Assembly: GCA_033584155.1 (NCBI GenBank)
Contig: CP138355.1
Coordinates: 2,303,826-2,367,825, forward strand
Length of the DNA: 64,000 nt
Direction of reading: 5' to 3'
Source of the DNA: Candidatus Electrothrix scaldis
Lineage (GTDB): Bacteria; Desulfobacterota; Desulfobulbia; Desulfobulbales; Desulfobulbaceae
Shown here: in pieces, positions 17,493-26,388 of the stretch
How positions within the stretch are numbered: the stretch's first letter is position 1
Layout: every line of letters starts with the position of its first letter
Position numbers and translations under genes: made by a program
The notes under the pieces: generated by a model
Seen by the model: only the letters and a program-made list of their open reading frames with translations
What the model was told of the DNA's origin: nothing
The model's database searches: none

Positions 17493-19286
17493 ATGGAATC
17501 AATGGGAGCGCTGCGGCGCACACATGACTGTAATACCCTCGGCTTGGACAACCTGGATCAGGAAGTCGTCCTGATGGGCTGGGTTCTGCGTCGCCGTGAC
17601 CACGGCGGGGTTATTTTTATTGACCTGCGCGACCGCTACGGCATTACCCAGGTTGTTTTTAATCCTGAAATCAACCCGGATGTCCATGCCAAGGCGCACC
17701 AGCTCCGCTCTGAGTGGGTTTTAGCGGTAAGAGGCAAGGTTGAGCGACGCCCTGGTGACATGGCTAACCCCAAGCTGCAAACAGGTGAGATTGAGGTACT
17801 GGTCAGTGAGCTACGTATCCTTAATACCAGTAACACCCCTCCCTTCCCCCTTGATGAGGAGAGCGAGGTCTCCGATAACATCCGCTTGCAATACCGCTAT
17901 CTCGACCTGAGGCGGCCGGAGATTTCCAATAATCTGATCATGCGTCACAAGGCAGCTCAGTCTGTACGCAATTACCTGAGCGATAACGGTTTTCTGGAAG
18001 TTGAAACGCCCATGCTGACCAAATCCACCCCGGAAGGAGCGCGGGATTATCTGGTGCCCAGTAGGGTGAATGCAGGGAAATTTTATGCCCTGCCGCAGTC
18101 ACCGCAGCTTTTCAAACAGCTCCTGATGATGGGCGGTATGGAGCGCTATTTCCAGATCGTCAAATGCTTCCGCGATGAAGATTTGCGTGCTGATCGTCAG
18201 CCCGAATTTACTCAGATCGACCTTGAGCTGAGTTTTGTCGGAGAGGAAGATATCATGGCCATTGCTGAAGGCATGGTGAAAGAGGTCTTTGCGGCAACGC
18301 GAGGTATAGAGCTGAACCCGCCTTTTGCCCGTATGACCTATCAGGAGGCCATATCCCGTTTCGGCAATGACAAACCCGACACTCGCTTCGGCCTGGAGTT
18401 GGTTGATCTGACCGAAAAACTGCGCGGATGTGGCTTCAAGGTGTTCAACACCGTGATCGATAAGGGTGGAGTGGTTAAGGCAATTAATGCCAAGGGCTGC
18501 GGCACATTCTCTCGTAAGGACCTGGATGATCTTACCAATTATGCAGGAAATTTCGGCGCTAAGGGGATGGCCTGGATTAAGGTGAAAGAGGACGAGTGGC
18601 AGTCGCCCATCACCAAATTTTTTAATGAAGACGAAATCGCGGCCATGCGCGATGCCCTGGACGCAGAACCGGGCGACCTGATTCTCTTTGGTGCTGATAG
18701 TTTTGCAGTGGTGCATCAGGTGCTTTCTGAGCTGCGCCTTGAGCTTGGTCGCCGACTTGGTCTGATGGACAGTAATGTCTTTAATTTCCTCTGGGTGACA
18801 GATTTCCCTTTGGTCGAGTACGACAGCGAGCGTAAACGTCACGTTGCCTTGCACCATCCCTTCACCGCGCCTTTTGAGGAAGACCTTGACCTGCTGGAAA
18901 GCGAGCCGCTCCAGGTGCGCAGCCGGGCCTACGACTTGGTCCTGAACGGTAGTGAAGTCGGCGGCGGTTCCATCCGTATCCACAGCTCAGAGATGCAGGC
19001 ACGTATGCTCAAGGTGCTTGGTATTGGTGAGGAAGAAGCGAAAGAAAAATTTGGCTTCCTGCTTGATGCGCTGGAGTATGGTGCGCCCCCGCACGGCGGT
19101 ATAGCCTTTGGTTTGGATCGCCTGATGATGATCCTGACCGGGTCCAGCTCCATTCGTGACGTGATTGCCTTCCCTAAAACTCAGAAGGCTACCTGTCCGC
19201 TCACCGATGCGCCTTCTGCGGTTGAGCGTAAGCAACTGACCGAGCTCCATCTCCGTCCTGACTGGAAGGAGGAGAAGAAAGAGTAG
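17493..19286 (+). CDS. aspS: Aspartyl-tRNA synthetase
   Basis: The 597-residue bacterial-type enzyme has an N-terminal OB fold ([22 protein letters not shown]) shown by [14 protein letters not shown]. The class II catalytic core contains [19 protein letters not shown] (as [12 protein letters not shown]), [14 protein letters not shown] and [12 protein letters not shown]. The bacterial GAD insertion domain lies between roughly residues 300 and 410. It attaches aspartate to tRNA-Asp; whether it also charges tRNA-Asn cannot be decided here. Length is normal for bacteria. A strong intrinsic terminator follows. Confidence 0.97.
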   Translation: MESMGALRRTHDCNTLGLDNLDQEVVLMGWVLRRRDHGGVIFIDLRDRYGITQVVFNPEINPDVHAKAHQLRSEWVLAVRGKVERRPGDMANPKLQTGEIEVLVSELRILNTSNTPPFPLDEESEVSDNIRLQYRYLDLRRPEISNNLIMRHKAAQSVRNYLSDNGFLEVETPMLTKSTPEGARDYLVPSRVNAGKFYALPQSPQLFKQLLMMGGMERYFQIVKCFRDEDLRADRQPEFTQIDLELSFVGEEDIMAIAEGMVKEVFAATRGIELNPPFARMTYQEAISRFGNDKPDTRFGLELVDLTEKLRGCGFKVFNTVIDKGGVVKAINAKGCGTFSRKDLDDLTNYAGNFGAKGMAWIKVKEDEWQSPITKFFNEDEIAAMRDALDAEPGDLILFGADSFAVVHQVLSELRLELGRRLGLMDSNVFNFLWVTDFPLVEYDSERKRHVALHHPFTAPFEEDLDLLESEPLQVRSRAYDLVLNGSEVGGGSIRIHSSEMQARMLKVLGIGEEEAKEKFGFLLDALEYGAPPHGGIAFGLDRLMMILTGSSSIRDVIAFPKTQKATCPLTDAPSAVERKQLTELHLRPDWKEEKKE

Positions 19287-19312
19287 GGTGACTCTCGCGA
19301 GTTTGCCTGATG

Positions 19313-19351
19313 ATCCCGGTTTTCAGCATTGTTTGGGCCGGGATTTTTTTG
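19313..19351 (+). terminator. Rho-independent terminator after aspS
   Basis: ATCCCGG at 19313-19319 pairs with CCGGGAT at 19338-19344, followed directly by a run of T residues. It closes the hisS-aspS transcription unit. Confidence 0.85.
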
Positions 19352-19565
19352 TTTTCTAAATATTTCCAATGTATTTTTCTGTGCCTATGGGGTTGGCATT
19401 CCAGTGAGTTTATATCAGAGTCGTTTTGCTCAGCGTAAAAAATTAAGAAGTGTCTGGGCTTGTAATATAGGAGGAACGTCGTATATGTGGTTTGTACCAC
19501 GGTCTCTGTGAGAGGGAAGAGATGAGAGTAACCTCACCTCTTCTTTATGGGATATCGATACTATA

Positions 19566-19757
19566 TTAAGCACATTTTTCGCATACTTTTTTGCATGTTT
19601 TTTGCGTATGAAACTGTTCCTTACCTGCATTACATACCGGGCAGTCCCAGCTCTCAGGAAGATCATTCCATTCTGTTCCGCATTGAACACCGTTTTCTTC
19701 ATCACCAACTTCTGGGTTGTAGGTGTATCCACACATTGAGCATTTCAGTATATCCAT
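19566..19757 (-). CDS. Rubredoxin
   Basis: The 63-residue protein has the two iron-binding motifs CSMCGY and CPVCNAGKEQF and the conserved middle GTEWNDLPESW, giving the single Fe(Cys)4 site. It carries a ten-residue C-terminal extension with two extra cysteines (KTCKKVCEKCA). A clear AAGGAG site precedes the ATG. Rubredoxins are soluble one-electron carriers, often feeding oxygen- or superoxide-detoxifying enzymes in anaerobes. An FAD/NAD oxidoreductase of a type that can reduce rubredoxin or ferredoxin lies about 1 kb away, but the gene between them is on the other strand. Confidence 0.93.
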   Translation of the reverse strand: MDILKCSMCGYTYNPEVGDEENGVQCGTEWNDLPESWDCPVCNAGKEQFHTQKTCKKVCEKCA

Positions 19758-20260
19758 AATTTTCTCCTTTTTTTGATCAATATTATCATTTGATAAATTT
19801 TATATGTATGAGCTGGGGGCAGTCAAACCTTTTTTGTGGGCCTCTTAGAATATCCCTTTTTGCTTATTTTTTGAGCATGATGATGTCTTGCTGTGAAAAG
19901 TCTTTTTATTTTAATTGACTATGCAGGGCCAGGATTCTTGGCTGTTTATGGGCTATGCTCTGTAAAGTTTCAGGAGGCGAGAATAGGTATTTTGGGGAAG
20001 CTATATATCTGTCTCTATTTCTTGAAGAAAAATATGCATTCTTTTTTGGGGATGGTTTTAAAATTTGAATAGGTTTTATTTTTATAATATCATGATATTA
20101 TAAAAATTATAGCCATGATTGTTAAAAATATTTGACAGGAAGTTTTAAGATTTAAAAGATAATAATTTGATATAATATACTTTTTTTCTTGACCTTGAAG
20201 GTCTGTTTAGATATTTTGATTTTAGGAGATAGTTATTATTACTAAAAAGGAGGGCTACAC
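19758..20260. other. AT-rich intergenic region between rubredoxin and secreted protein genes
   Basis: These 503 bases hold no convincing gene. They contain the rubredoxin promoter side, a 30-bp perfect palindrome (20078-20107), and a TTGACA-like box at 20132 with a TATAAT at 20171. The boxes are 33 bases apart, so they do not form one standard promoter together. An AAGGAGG site precedes the next gene. Confidence 0.6.
20078..20107. promoter_or_regulatory. 30-bp perfect AT-rich palindrome
   Basis: The arms are exact complements about the centre CATG at 20091-20094 (half-site ATTTTTATAATATCA). It lies about 150 bases upstream of the secreted-protein gene and could be a dimeric repressor operator or a hairpin. 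No known regulator motif was recognised. Confidence 0.5.
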
Positions 20261-20620
20261 ATGAAAAAAAATAATTTGATTTTGGCTTTGGCTGTTTTTG
20301 CTGTATCAAGCGTAGTTTGGGTATCAACTTCTTTTGCAACTTGGCAGAATGAATCATCAATTAATGTGGAAGGCTTGACTTTGGAGGAGGCAGCGCAAAA
20401 ATATGGTGTTGAGTCTGGCAGCAGCCATCCGGTCATTTTCGAAGTGAATACTCAGTCAGGACAGAAAGATTGTAGGCTCGTCGTTGCCACTGGCTCCAGT
20501 GAAGCCTGCCCAACAGCAAAGATTTTTTACCAGTCAAGTAAACTTACTTCAAACTTTGACGGCACCAGCACCATGAGAGTTGATGTTTATTATGATGTCA
20601 ACGAGTTAACTTATGAGTAG
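20261..20620 (+). CDS. Small secreted protein of unknown function
   Basis: The 119-residue product has a classical signal peptide: MKKNN, a hydrophobic core LILALAVFAVSSVVWVS and a likely cleavage after TSFA. The mature part of about 92 residues contains two cysteines (KDCRL and EACPTA, 14 residues apart) that could form a disulfide. The end is strand-rich (MRVDVYYDVNELTYE). The ATG has a strong AAGGAGG site, and a terminator follows, so it is a single-gene unit. No family was recognised. A periplasmic or outer-membrane-associated role is inferred only from the signal peptide. Confidence 0.75.
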   Translation: MKKNNLILALAVFAVSSVVWVSTSFATWQNESSINVEGLTLEEAAQKYGVESGSSHPVIFEVNTQSGQKDCRLVVATGSSEACPTAKIFYQSSKLTSNFDGTSTMRVDVYYDVNELTYE

Positions 20621-20678
20621 CCACGCCGTGTGGTAGCGTTGCTTAGGCTGAAGCGGAGCGGCTTAAGCAATGAAAAGA

Positions 20679-20705
20679 GGGCGGAGCAGATGTTCCGCCC
20701 TTTTT
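20679..20705 (+). terminator. Rho-independent terminator after the secreted protein gene
   Basis: GGGCGGA pairs with TCCGCCC across a short loop, followed by five T residues. A second imperfect stem (TTGCTTA ... TAAGCAA) lies just upstream at about 20638-20670. Confidence 0.85.
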
Positions 20706-20823
20706 GCATGAGAATGCAGGAAGCAATGGCAACTTTTTTTTAAGGCTGTCATTGTTGTTTCCAGGAGAGTCGATGGTTTACCTTGTTCAAGGGGAACATC
20801 TCTTTCTTATTTACGGATTGTTT

Positions 20824-22053
20824 TTATTGAATAATTTCTCGCATAACCTCGCGGATTGCCCTATCCCGGCGCCCTCCTAAAGGGATGCGGTTACGAATGA
20901 GATTGATATACACACCAGCCTTGTTAACGTTACCCAGAAAGAGCAGGCCAACTAACCGGTCCTTATCAAACAGGAGCTTACGGTAGTTTTCACCCTTGCT
21001 CTCGGCAAAAAGTGTGAATTGATCGCCAGGATTATCAAGTCGGCCCGCTGAAACTAGGGCTAAGCCTGATATCTCGGTGCTGTTCATCACAGAAAGCAGC
21101 GGTGGCATTTCAGACCGTCCTCCGCTCATGCTGGAGCCTGCCACCCTTCCGGTATGGACGGCATTGCTCCAGAGTCCACTTACGGCCTCTTCACCCGTGG
21201 CTTGATCTTTAAAGCGGACCAAATCACCTGCGGCATAGATATTCGGTACAGATGTACGCATTTTGCTATCCACCTGCACCCCATAATCCATTGAGATACC
21301 TGATTCGGCAAGAAAGTCAGTGTTCGGACGTACACCAATCCCTACGATCACCATATCAGCCGGAATGGTTTCACCCGATTTCAGTCTGACAGCGCTTACC
21401 TTGCCCTCAGCGTTTATAATTTCCGCAACGGTTTCGTTGGTGCGGAGACTGACCCCGTTTTGCCGCAACCGGGCAGCAATCTCTTTTGCCGCCACCTGAT
21501 CTGCCCTGTGCGGGAGGATTTGTTCTTGTTGCTCAATAACGGTGATGCTGGGAAATCCTACTCGGTTCAGGGCCTCGGTGGCCTTGATGCCGACCAGCCC
21601 TCCGCCGATAATGATGGCGTTGCGGCAATTGGGCAGATATTCCCTGATCCTGAGCGCATCATCCATGCTGCGTAGGGTAAAGACCCCTTTGCTGCTTATC
21701 CCAGGCAGGTCATGCAGTGGCATGATAGGGACGCCGCCAGCAGCCAGAAGTAGTTTTTCGTAGGTCAATTCCTTGCCGGATTGGAGTTCGATGACCTGCT
21801 TTTGTGCATCAATCCGCAGGCAGCGATCATGAACCAGTTCTGTCTCTTTGCCAGCCATAGGCTGTTCTGCAAACAGGATTTCATCCGCTGTTCGGCTGCC
21901 ATCCAGGAGGTAGGGGATAAGCGGCCGGTAGTAGAAGGGGATAGCCTCATCCGTCACCACTCGGATTTCCGCCTGGGGCCTGTTGCGGCGGATGGCAGCC
22001 AGCCCGGAAGCAGCAGCTACTGAGCCGCCTACAATGACATATTCCATTGTCAT
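20824..22053 (-). CDS. CODH-associated FAD/NAD(P)-dependent oxidoreductase (FNOR)
   Basis: The 409-residue flavoprotein has two dinucleotide-binding folds: an N-terminal FAD site (YVIVGGSVAAASGLAA) and a central NAD site (AIIIGGGLVGIKATEAL). The second FAD motif NIYAAGDLVRF is also present. This is the NADH:rubredoxin/nitrite reductase-large-subunit-like group. Its start overlaps the cooF stop by four bases, so translation is coupled, and cooS lies just upstream. In similar cooS-cooF-FNOR operons the protein is thought to pass electrons from CO oxidation, through the ferredoxin, to NAD(P)+. No membrane segment is present. An electron-acceptor role with the nearby rubredoxin is also possible. 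Confidence 0.85.
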   Translation of the reverse strand: MTMEYVIVGGSVAAASGLAAIRRNRPQAEIRVVTDEAIPFYYRPLIPYLLDGSRTADEILFAEQPMAGKETELVHDRCLRIDAQKQVIELQSGKELTYEKLLLAAGGVPIMPLHDLPGISSKGVFTLRSMDDALRIREYLPNCRNAIIIGGGLVGIKATEALNRVGFPSITVIEQQEQILPHRADQVAAKEIAARLRQNGVSLRTNETVAEIINAEGKVSAVRLKSGETIPADMVIVGIGVRPNTDFLAESGISMDYGVQVDSKMRTSVPNIYAAGDLVRFKDQATGEEAVSGLWSNAVHTGRVAGSSMSGGRSEMPPLLSVMNSTEISGLALVSAGRLDNPGDQFTLFAESKGENYRKLLFDKDRLVGLLFLGNVNKAGVYINLIRNRIPLGGRRDRAIREVMREIIQ

Positions 22054-22532
22054 TCGCCCTCCCGGAGCATGTATTCCCGCCGCCGTTCCTTGGGTAAATC
22101 CTCAGCATCGACCAGCCGGAGGGCCTTGGTTGGGCAGGAGGCCACGCAGGCCGGTATCTCCCGATCCGGACAGCGATCGCATTTTACCGCAAGATGCAAG
22201 TTCGCATCCCTTGCCACCACTCCGAAGGGGCAGGACATGATGCAGGACCAGCAACCGATACAGCGTTCATCCTTGCGCCGGACAACACCTCGTTCATCGC
22301 GATACAGGCTGCCGGTAATGCAGGCGGCCATGCAGGGCGATTCATCACAGTGATGACAGAGTACCGGTTCTTTCCGGTCCCCTTGTTGCTCAACAAAAAG
22401 ACGCTTTTTCGGGGGATGGATCTGGCTGATTGCAGAAGTCAGATTTTTTTCCTCGGAATGCTCAACCCGACAGGCGATCTCACAGGTTCGGCAGCCGAGA
22501 CAACGCTCAGCGTCTGCGTAAAGAAATTGCAT
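22050..22532 (-). CDS. cooF: CooF-type 4Fe-4S ferredoxin
   Basis: The 160-residue protein carries four cysteine groups: CLGCRTCEIAC, CHHCDESPCMAAC, CIGCWSCIMSCP and CDRCPDREIPACVASCP. This is enough for four 4Fe-4S clusters, in the HycB/CooF pattern. An AGGAGGTGA ribosome site precedes the ATG. It starts ten bases after the cooS stop and overlaps the FNOR gene. CooF takes electrons from the CooS D-cluster side and hands them on, here most likely to the adjacent FAD/NAD enzyme since no hydrogenase genes are in the window. Confidence 0.88.
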   Translation of the reverse strand: MQFLYADAERCLGCRTCEIACRVEHSEEKNLTSAISQIHPPKKRLFVEQQGDRKEPVLCHHCDESPCMAACITGSLYRDERGVVRRKDERCIGCWSCIMSCPFGVVARDANLHLAVKCDRCPDREIPACVASCPTKALRLVDAEDLPKERRREYMLREGE

Positions 22533-22542
22533 AATTCACCTC

Positions 22543-24447
22543 CTACAGGCCCAGACCGGCTCGGCGCTCGTCAATCACCGCGAGCAGTTTTTCCGCAGCC
22601 TTGACTGGGTCCGGCTCCACAATGAAATATCCGCCCAGCAGATCTTTGATCGTTGCGGTCAGGGTCTCCGTGACCAGTTTGCTGCCCAGTACAGGCGGGG
22701 CCATGCCAAGATGGGTGGGGAAGCCGCCAACCACAGCCCAAGTGCCAATGGCGATAGCCTTTTCGGTGACCGCTTCCGGGGCTGAAGCAACAACAGGCAA
22801 TTGGGCCATATCCACCCCGAGCTTATTGGCAACAGCTGCTGCAACATCCACTGCTCTGGGGTTATCCACGCAGGAGCCCATATGGAGAACCGGTGGCAGC
22901 GCTGCCTCCAGTCCGGCAGCCTCACCGATGGCGGTCAGGACCGCAGCCAGCCCTTCACCAGCATATTTATTGGTGGCCTCCGAAGTCATGAAACCGTGGC
23001 GGGCATAGGTGGAAGAGGCACAGCCGGTGGCCAGGATCAGAACGTTCTCTGCCAGGAGTTTCTTGACCATCTCAACATAGTTTTTGTCCTGGGGGATTTT
23101 GACCGTGTTGCAGCCTGCAAAGAGACAGATGCCGCGAATATTACCAGCTACGATATTGTCGATCAGCGGCTTGAGCGGATCCTCGGCATTGACCTTGGCT
23201 AAGGCGCCGATGATGGCCTCTGCTGAAAAACCGGCAATAGCTGTGGAAGACTCCTGCGGGATACAGACCTTGTCTGGATTACGGAATTTGAAGCGCTCTA
23301 TTCCCTGACGAATAATTGCCCGGGCACATTCCACGGCATTTTCATCGGAAAAGGCCATATGCTCTGCGCCGGGCATCTTGGCGATGGGCATGGTGGTGAT
23401 GACCTTGGTGTGGAAGCATTCCGCGATGGTGGCAACACTCGGCATGATGCATTGGTAATCCACCACCATTGCATCTAATACTCCGGTCATGATGGCCACT
23501 TCCTGGGAAACCGAGCTGGTTGCCAGGGGAATGCCGTGCCGCATCAGGATTTCATTGCCTGTGCAGCAGATACCTACCACATTCAGTCCTTCCGAAGCAC
23601 CGGCCTTTTTTGCCTCGGCAATAAGTTCCTCCTCAGAGGCAACTTGAGCGATAATGTCGCTGAGGAGGGGATTGTGGCCGTGCAGGGCAATATTGACAGC
23701 ATCTTCCCTGAGGACGCCCAGATTCGCCTTGCTGACCACGGGTTGCGGGGTGCCAAAGAGGATATCAGAAAGATCAGTAGCCAGATGACAGGCTGTGTAA
23801 TCAGCCACAGCGCATTTCAGCGCGCCCAGGAGGATATTGATGGGGTCTGCATCCACGCCGTAGGTGGTCCGGTGCATAACCTCAGCCACCGTACTGTCAA
23901 TACTGGTGGGCACGATGCCAAGCTCACTACATTTCTCAATTCGACCGGGGGTAACCGTACATGCTGCCCAGGCCAGCGGCTCCTCCTTGCCTCCGAACTC
24001 AGACAGGGCCAGCTTTGCCAGATCTTGTGCAATCTCTTTGCTTGAGCGCCCTTCGACCTCTATGCCGCTACGGGCTGCTACGGCCTTGAGCTTTGTTTTA
24101 TCCTGAATGGCGTAGGCCGGGGCCTCGCCAGCTACGGTTTTCTGGAATACATGGACCACATGCAGAGCATGACCACTATGAGAAGCTGTTCCACCGGCTA
24201 TTGCTCGGGCCAGCCCCCTGGCAACGATGGTATCCGCAGTTGCCCCGCAGACGCCCCGAGTAGGTCCTTCGCCAAAGGGATCAATGCGGCAGGGGCCTTG
24301 CATGCAGTGGCGGCAGCAAACGCCGAGCTCTCCAAAACCGCATTGTGGTTGCTGGGCCTCGTATCTATCCCAGGCGGTCTGCACCTGGTTGCCACCTTTG
24401 TGCTGGTTGAGCACATGGATTACTGCCTTGTCGATTGATCGTTCCAT
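22543..24447 (-). CDS. cooS: Anaerobic Ni-containing carbon-monoxide dehydrogenase
   Basis: The 634-residue enzyme interconverts CO + H2O and CO2 + 2 electrons. Cys36 and Cys44 match the inter-subunit D-cluster, and Cys45, Cys48, Cys53 and Cys67 the B-cluster. Ligands of the NiFe4S4 C-cluster are visible in LHGHNPLL (His), GICCTGNE, DYQCIMPS, FAGCNTVK, LATGCASS and MGSCVDN. The acid-base region ARHGFM is present. Length matches the monofunctional CooS family. An AAGGAG site precedes the ATG. It leads a cooS-cooF-FNOR operon. No cooC maturation factor, cooA regulator or acetyl-CoA synthase gene is in view, so nickel insertion must be served from elsewhere. Confidence 0.95.
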   Translation of the reverse strand: MERSIDKAVIHVLNQHKGGNQVQTAWDRYEAQQPQCGFGELGVCCRHCMQGPCRIDPFGEGPTRGVCGATADTIVARGLARAIAGGTASHSGHALHVVHVFQKTVAGEAPAYAIQDKTKLKAVAARSGIEVEGRSSKEIAQDLAKLALSEFGGKEEPLAWAACTVTPGRIEKCSELGIVPTSIDSTVAEVMHRTTYGVDADPINILLGALKCAVADYTACHLATDLSDILFGTPQPVVSKANLGVLREDAVNIALHGHNPLLSDIIAQVASEEELIAEAKKAGASEGLNVVGICCTGNEILMRHGIPLATSSVSQEVAIMTGVLDAMVVDYQCIMPSVATIAECFHTKVITTMPIAKMPGAEHMAFSDENAVECARAIIRQGIERFKFRNPDKVCIPQESSTAIAGFSAEAIIGALAKVNAEDPLKPLIDNIVAGNIRGICLFAGCNTVKIPQDKNYVEMVKKLLAENVLILATGCASSTYARHGFMTSEATNKYAGEGLAAVLTAIGEAAGLEAALPPVLHMGSCVDNPRAVDVAAAVANKLGVDMAQLPVVASAPEAVTEKAIAIGTWAVVGGFPTHLGMAPPVLGSKLVTETLTATIKDLLGGYFIVEPDPVKAAEKLLAVIDERRAGLGL

Positions 24448-25139
24448 TGGGTACTCCTTTTTTCTTCTCTGTGGGTTCTCTTGTGACGTGGTGGTAGCTC
24501 AAACGTCCCAGCTATAGCTTGTTACAAGGCATATTGCGGTGTGTTGCCACGTTGACATTTTGCGTAGCCATGATACACTCTCTCACAGATTGTATGTCTT
24601 CCTGGTGAGAAAGGTTTTTGTGTGTAGACCGGTCGAGTTTAAAAGGGTCTGTGAATTAGCTGATTACGTTTGATATCTTTCTTGTAAATAAAGTGAGTGT
24701 TACAAAAAAGAAAAATTTGTTTTAGCAGAAACTCTTTGGAAGATCAATAAATAATATTGAGTTGCTATTAATATCTGTGTCGTTGAGTGACCAGATTCTG
24801 TTGAAGATATATTTTTTTCTGCTAGAGTTCTATGATGTGATTAAGATAAATGAAGAAAATAGTGAATTTCTACTGCTGATTTGCATAAAAATCAGAGCAA
24901 AATATTCACAAGTAGTGTTGGATGTACGCGGATGAGGGAGTTGTCAGAGTGGTATGGACAGGAAACTTCGTCGGATAGCTGGAGGAGAAAAAGATCATTC
25001 TTGACGTGTTTGAGGATGTGGCCTATGAAATGGAGAATAATCTTATCCCGGAACATACGTTTGAAAACGTGCATAAATATTCTCAGGGCATAGGATAGAA
25101 ACGCTGTTGTTGCCGATTTATTTCAGATTATAATTCTTT
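24448..25139. other. Intergenic region between divergent cooS and livH
   Basis: These 692 bases separate divergent genes and must hold both promoters. No CRP/CooA-type palindrome or riboswitch was recognised. The right part (about 24890-25098) looks like decayed coding sequence, described separately. The rest is AT-rich with no visible structure. Confidence 0.5.
24979..25098 (+). pseudogene. Possible decayed gene fragment upstream of livH
   Basis: One frame from 24979 reads LEEKKIILDVFEDV then AYEMENNLIPEHTFEN and ends at a stop at 25098, with protein-like composition. Just upstream in the same frame, EGVVRVVWTGNFVG is separated from it by a stop codon. The codon-like character and the in-frame stop suggest a remnant, but no family was identified. 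Confidence 0.3.
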
Positions 25140-26054
25140 ATGGATATAGATTTCGAATACCTGGTTGAACTTTTTTTTAGCGGCCTGACCCGTGGCTCTA
25201 TCTACGCCCTGATCGCTTTGGGCTATACTATGGTCTATGGCATTATCGGCCTGATTAATTTTGCGCATGGCGAGATTTACATGATCGGAGCCTTTACCGC
25301 CTTTATCGTTGCTACGGTGTTGTCCATTTATGGCTTTCCGCTTTTTGCCGTGCTGATTTTGGCTGCTGTTGCGGCAATGGTGTGGGCTGCGGCCTATGGC
25401 TTTACCGTGGAAAAGTTGGCCTACAGACCGCTCCGTAATGCACCCCGTTTGTCGCCGCTTATTTCAGCCATCGGTATGTCGATTTTTTTGCAGAACTACG
25501 TTCTGTTGGCCCAAACGTCCGATTTCCTCTCTTTCCCGGAGCTGATCCCTGAGTTTGCCTTTCTGGAACCCTATGCTTATGTAATTGGCTCAACAGACTT
25601 TGTTATCTTGGTCACCACCGCTGTTGTCATGGTGCTCTTGACTTGGCTGATTAAGTTTACCCGATTGGGCAAAGCCATGCGCGCCACGGCCCAGGATAAG
25701 GTTATGGCCGCGCTGGTGGGAATCAACGTAAATAATGTGATTTCCGCTACCTTTGTTATCGGCTCAGCCCTGGCTGCCCTTGGTGGTTTGCTCATTGCCT
25801 CCCATGTTGGGCAGATTAATTTTTTTGTTGGCTTTATTGCTGGGATCAAGGCCTTTACTGCTGCGGTGCTGGGTGGTATCGGCTCCATTCCCGGCGCCGT
25901 GCTCGGCAGCTTCATCCTCGGCCTGACCGAGGCTTTTGCCACTGGCTATGTCTCCAGTGATTACGAAGACGTGTTTGCCTTTTCCCTGCTGGTGTTGATC
26001 TTAATTTTCCGGCCCGCAGGTATCCTGGGGAAGGCAAGTGTGGAGAAGGTGTGA
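25140..26054 (+). CDS. livH: Branched-chain amino acid ABC transporter permease LivH
   Basis: The 304-residue polytopic membrane protein has the LivH opening GLTRGSIYALIALGYTMVYG (as RGSIYALIALGYTMVYG), then GLINFAHGEIYMIGAF. The coupling loop includes RAPR-like RNAPRLSPLISAIG and the C-terminal part GGIGSIPGAVLGSFI. It pairs with LivM to form the translocation channel of a LIV importer. The other components are not adjacent: livM is at 5854-7164 on the opposite strand, and ATPase and binding-protein genes are not in the window. No obvious ribosome site precedes the ATG. Confidence 0.92.
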   Translation: MDIDFEYLVELFFSGLTRGSIYALIALGYTMVYGIIGLINFAHGEIYMIGAFTAFIVATVLSIYGFPLFAVLILAAVAAMVWAAAYGFTVEKLAYRPLRNAPRLSPLISAIGMSIFLQNYVLLAQTSDFLSFPELIPEFAFLEPYAYVIGSTDFVILVTTAVVMVLLTWLIKFTRLGKAMRATAQDKVMAALVGINVNNVISATFVIGSALAALGGLLIASHVGQINFFVGFIAGIKAFTAAVLGGIGSIPGAVLGSFILGLTEAFATGYVSSDYEDVFAFSLLVLILIFRPAGILGKASVEKV

Positions 26055-26388
26055 AACAGGACCTTTTTTGCATTTCATACAGGAGCAGGAGGAGGGGATC
26101 ATCCCGGATAACGATCCAGGATGTTCAACAGGGTTCTCAGGAAATTCTCCCCGGCGATTTCCTGAAAGTGCCTCAGCTCCCCCTTTCAGGGCTTGACGCT
26201 GTCTGGTCTCTATAATAGAGTCTTGGCCTGTTTTTCTTTACCCAGTAAGAGAAATGGGCTATGTTCAACCGTGTTTGCTGGAAGCCGGGCTGATAGGGCT
26301 ACTCCAACCTCTTAGGTGGGGAGAGGCCTTGGCTGTTCCAAAAGACTTGAACAGAATGCCACGATAAAGAGAAGAGGAGAAAGATTGA
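26055..26388. other. Intergenic region upstream of fabZ
   Basis: These 334 bases contain no supported gene. A TTGACG at 26193 and TATAAT at 26211 are only 12 bases apart, too close for a normal sigma-70 promoter. A GAGGAG-rich stretch just before 26389 provides the fabZ ribosome site. Confidence 0.5.

Noticed and set aside
19516-19543. GAAGAG/CTCTTC hairpin downstream of aspS as another terminator
   Set aside because: The stem has an internal mismatch, lacks a proper T-tract on either strand, and a stronger terminator already ends aspS.
24881-25093. 70-residue plus-strand open frame upstream of livH
   Set aside because: It has basic, Trp/Arg-rich composition unlike real proteins and overlaps a more protein-like frame, so it is treated as a shadow.
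26193-26216. Sigma-70 promoter (TTGACG and TATAAT) upstream of fabZ
   Set aside because: The spacing of 12 bases is too short for a normal promoter.
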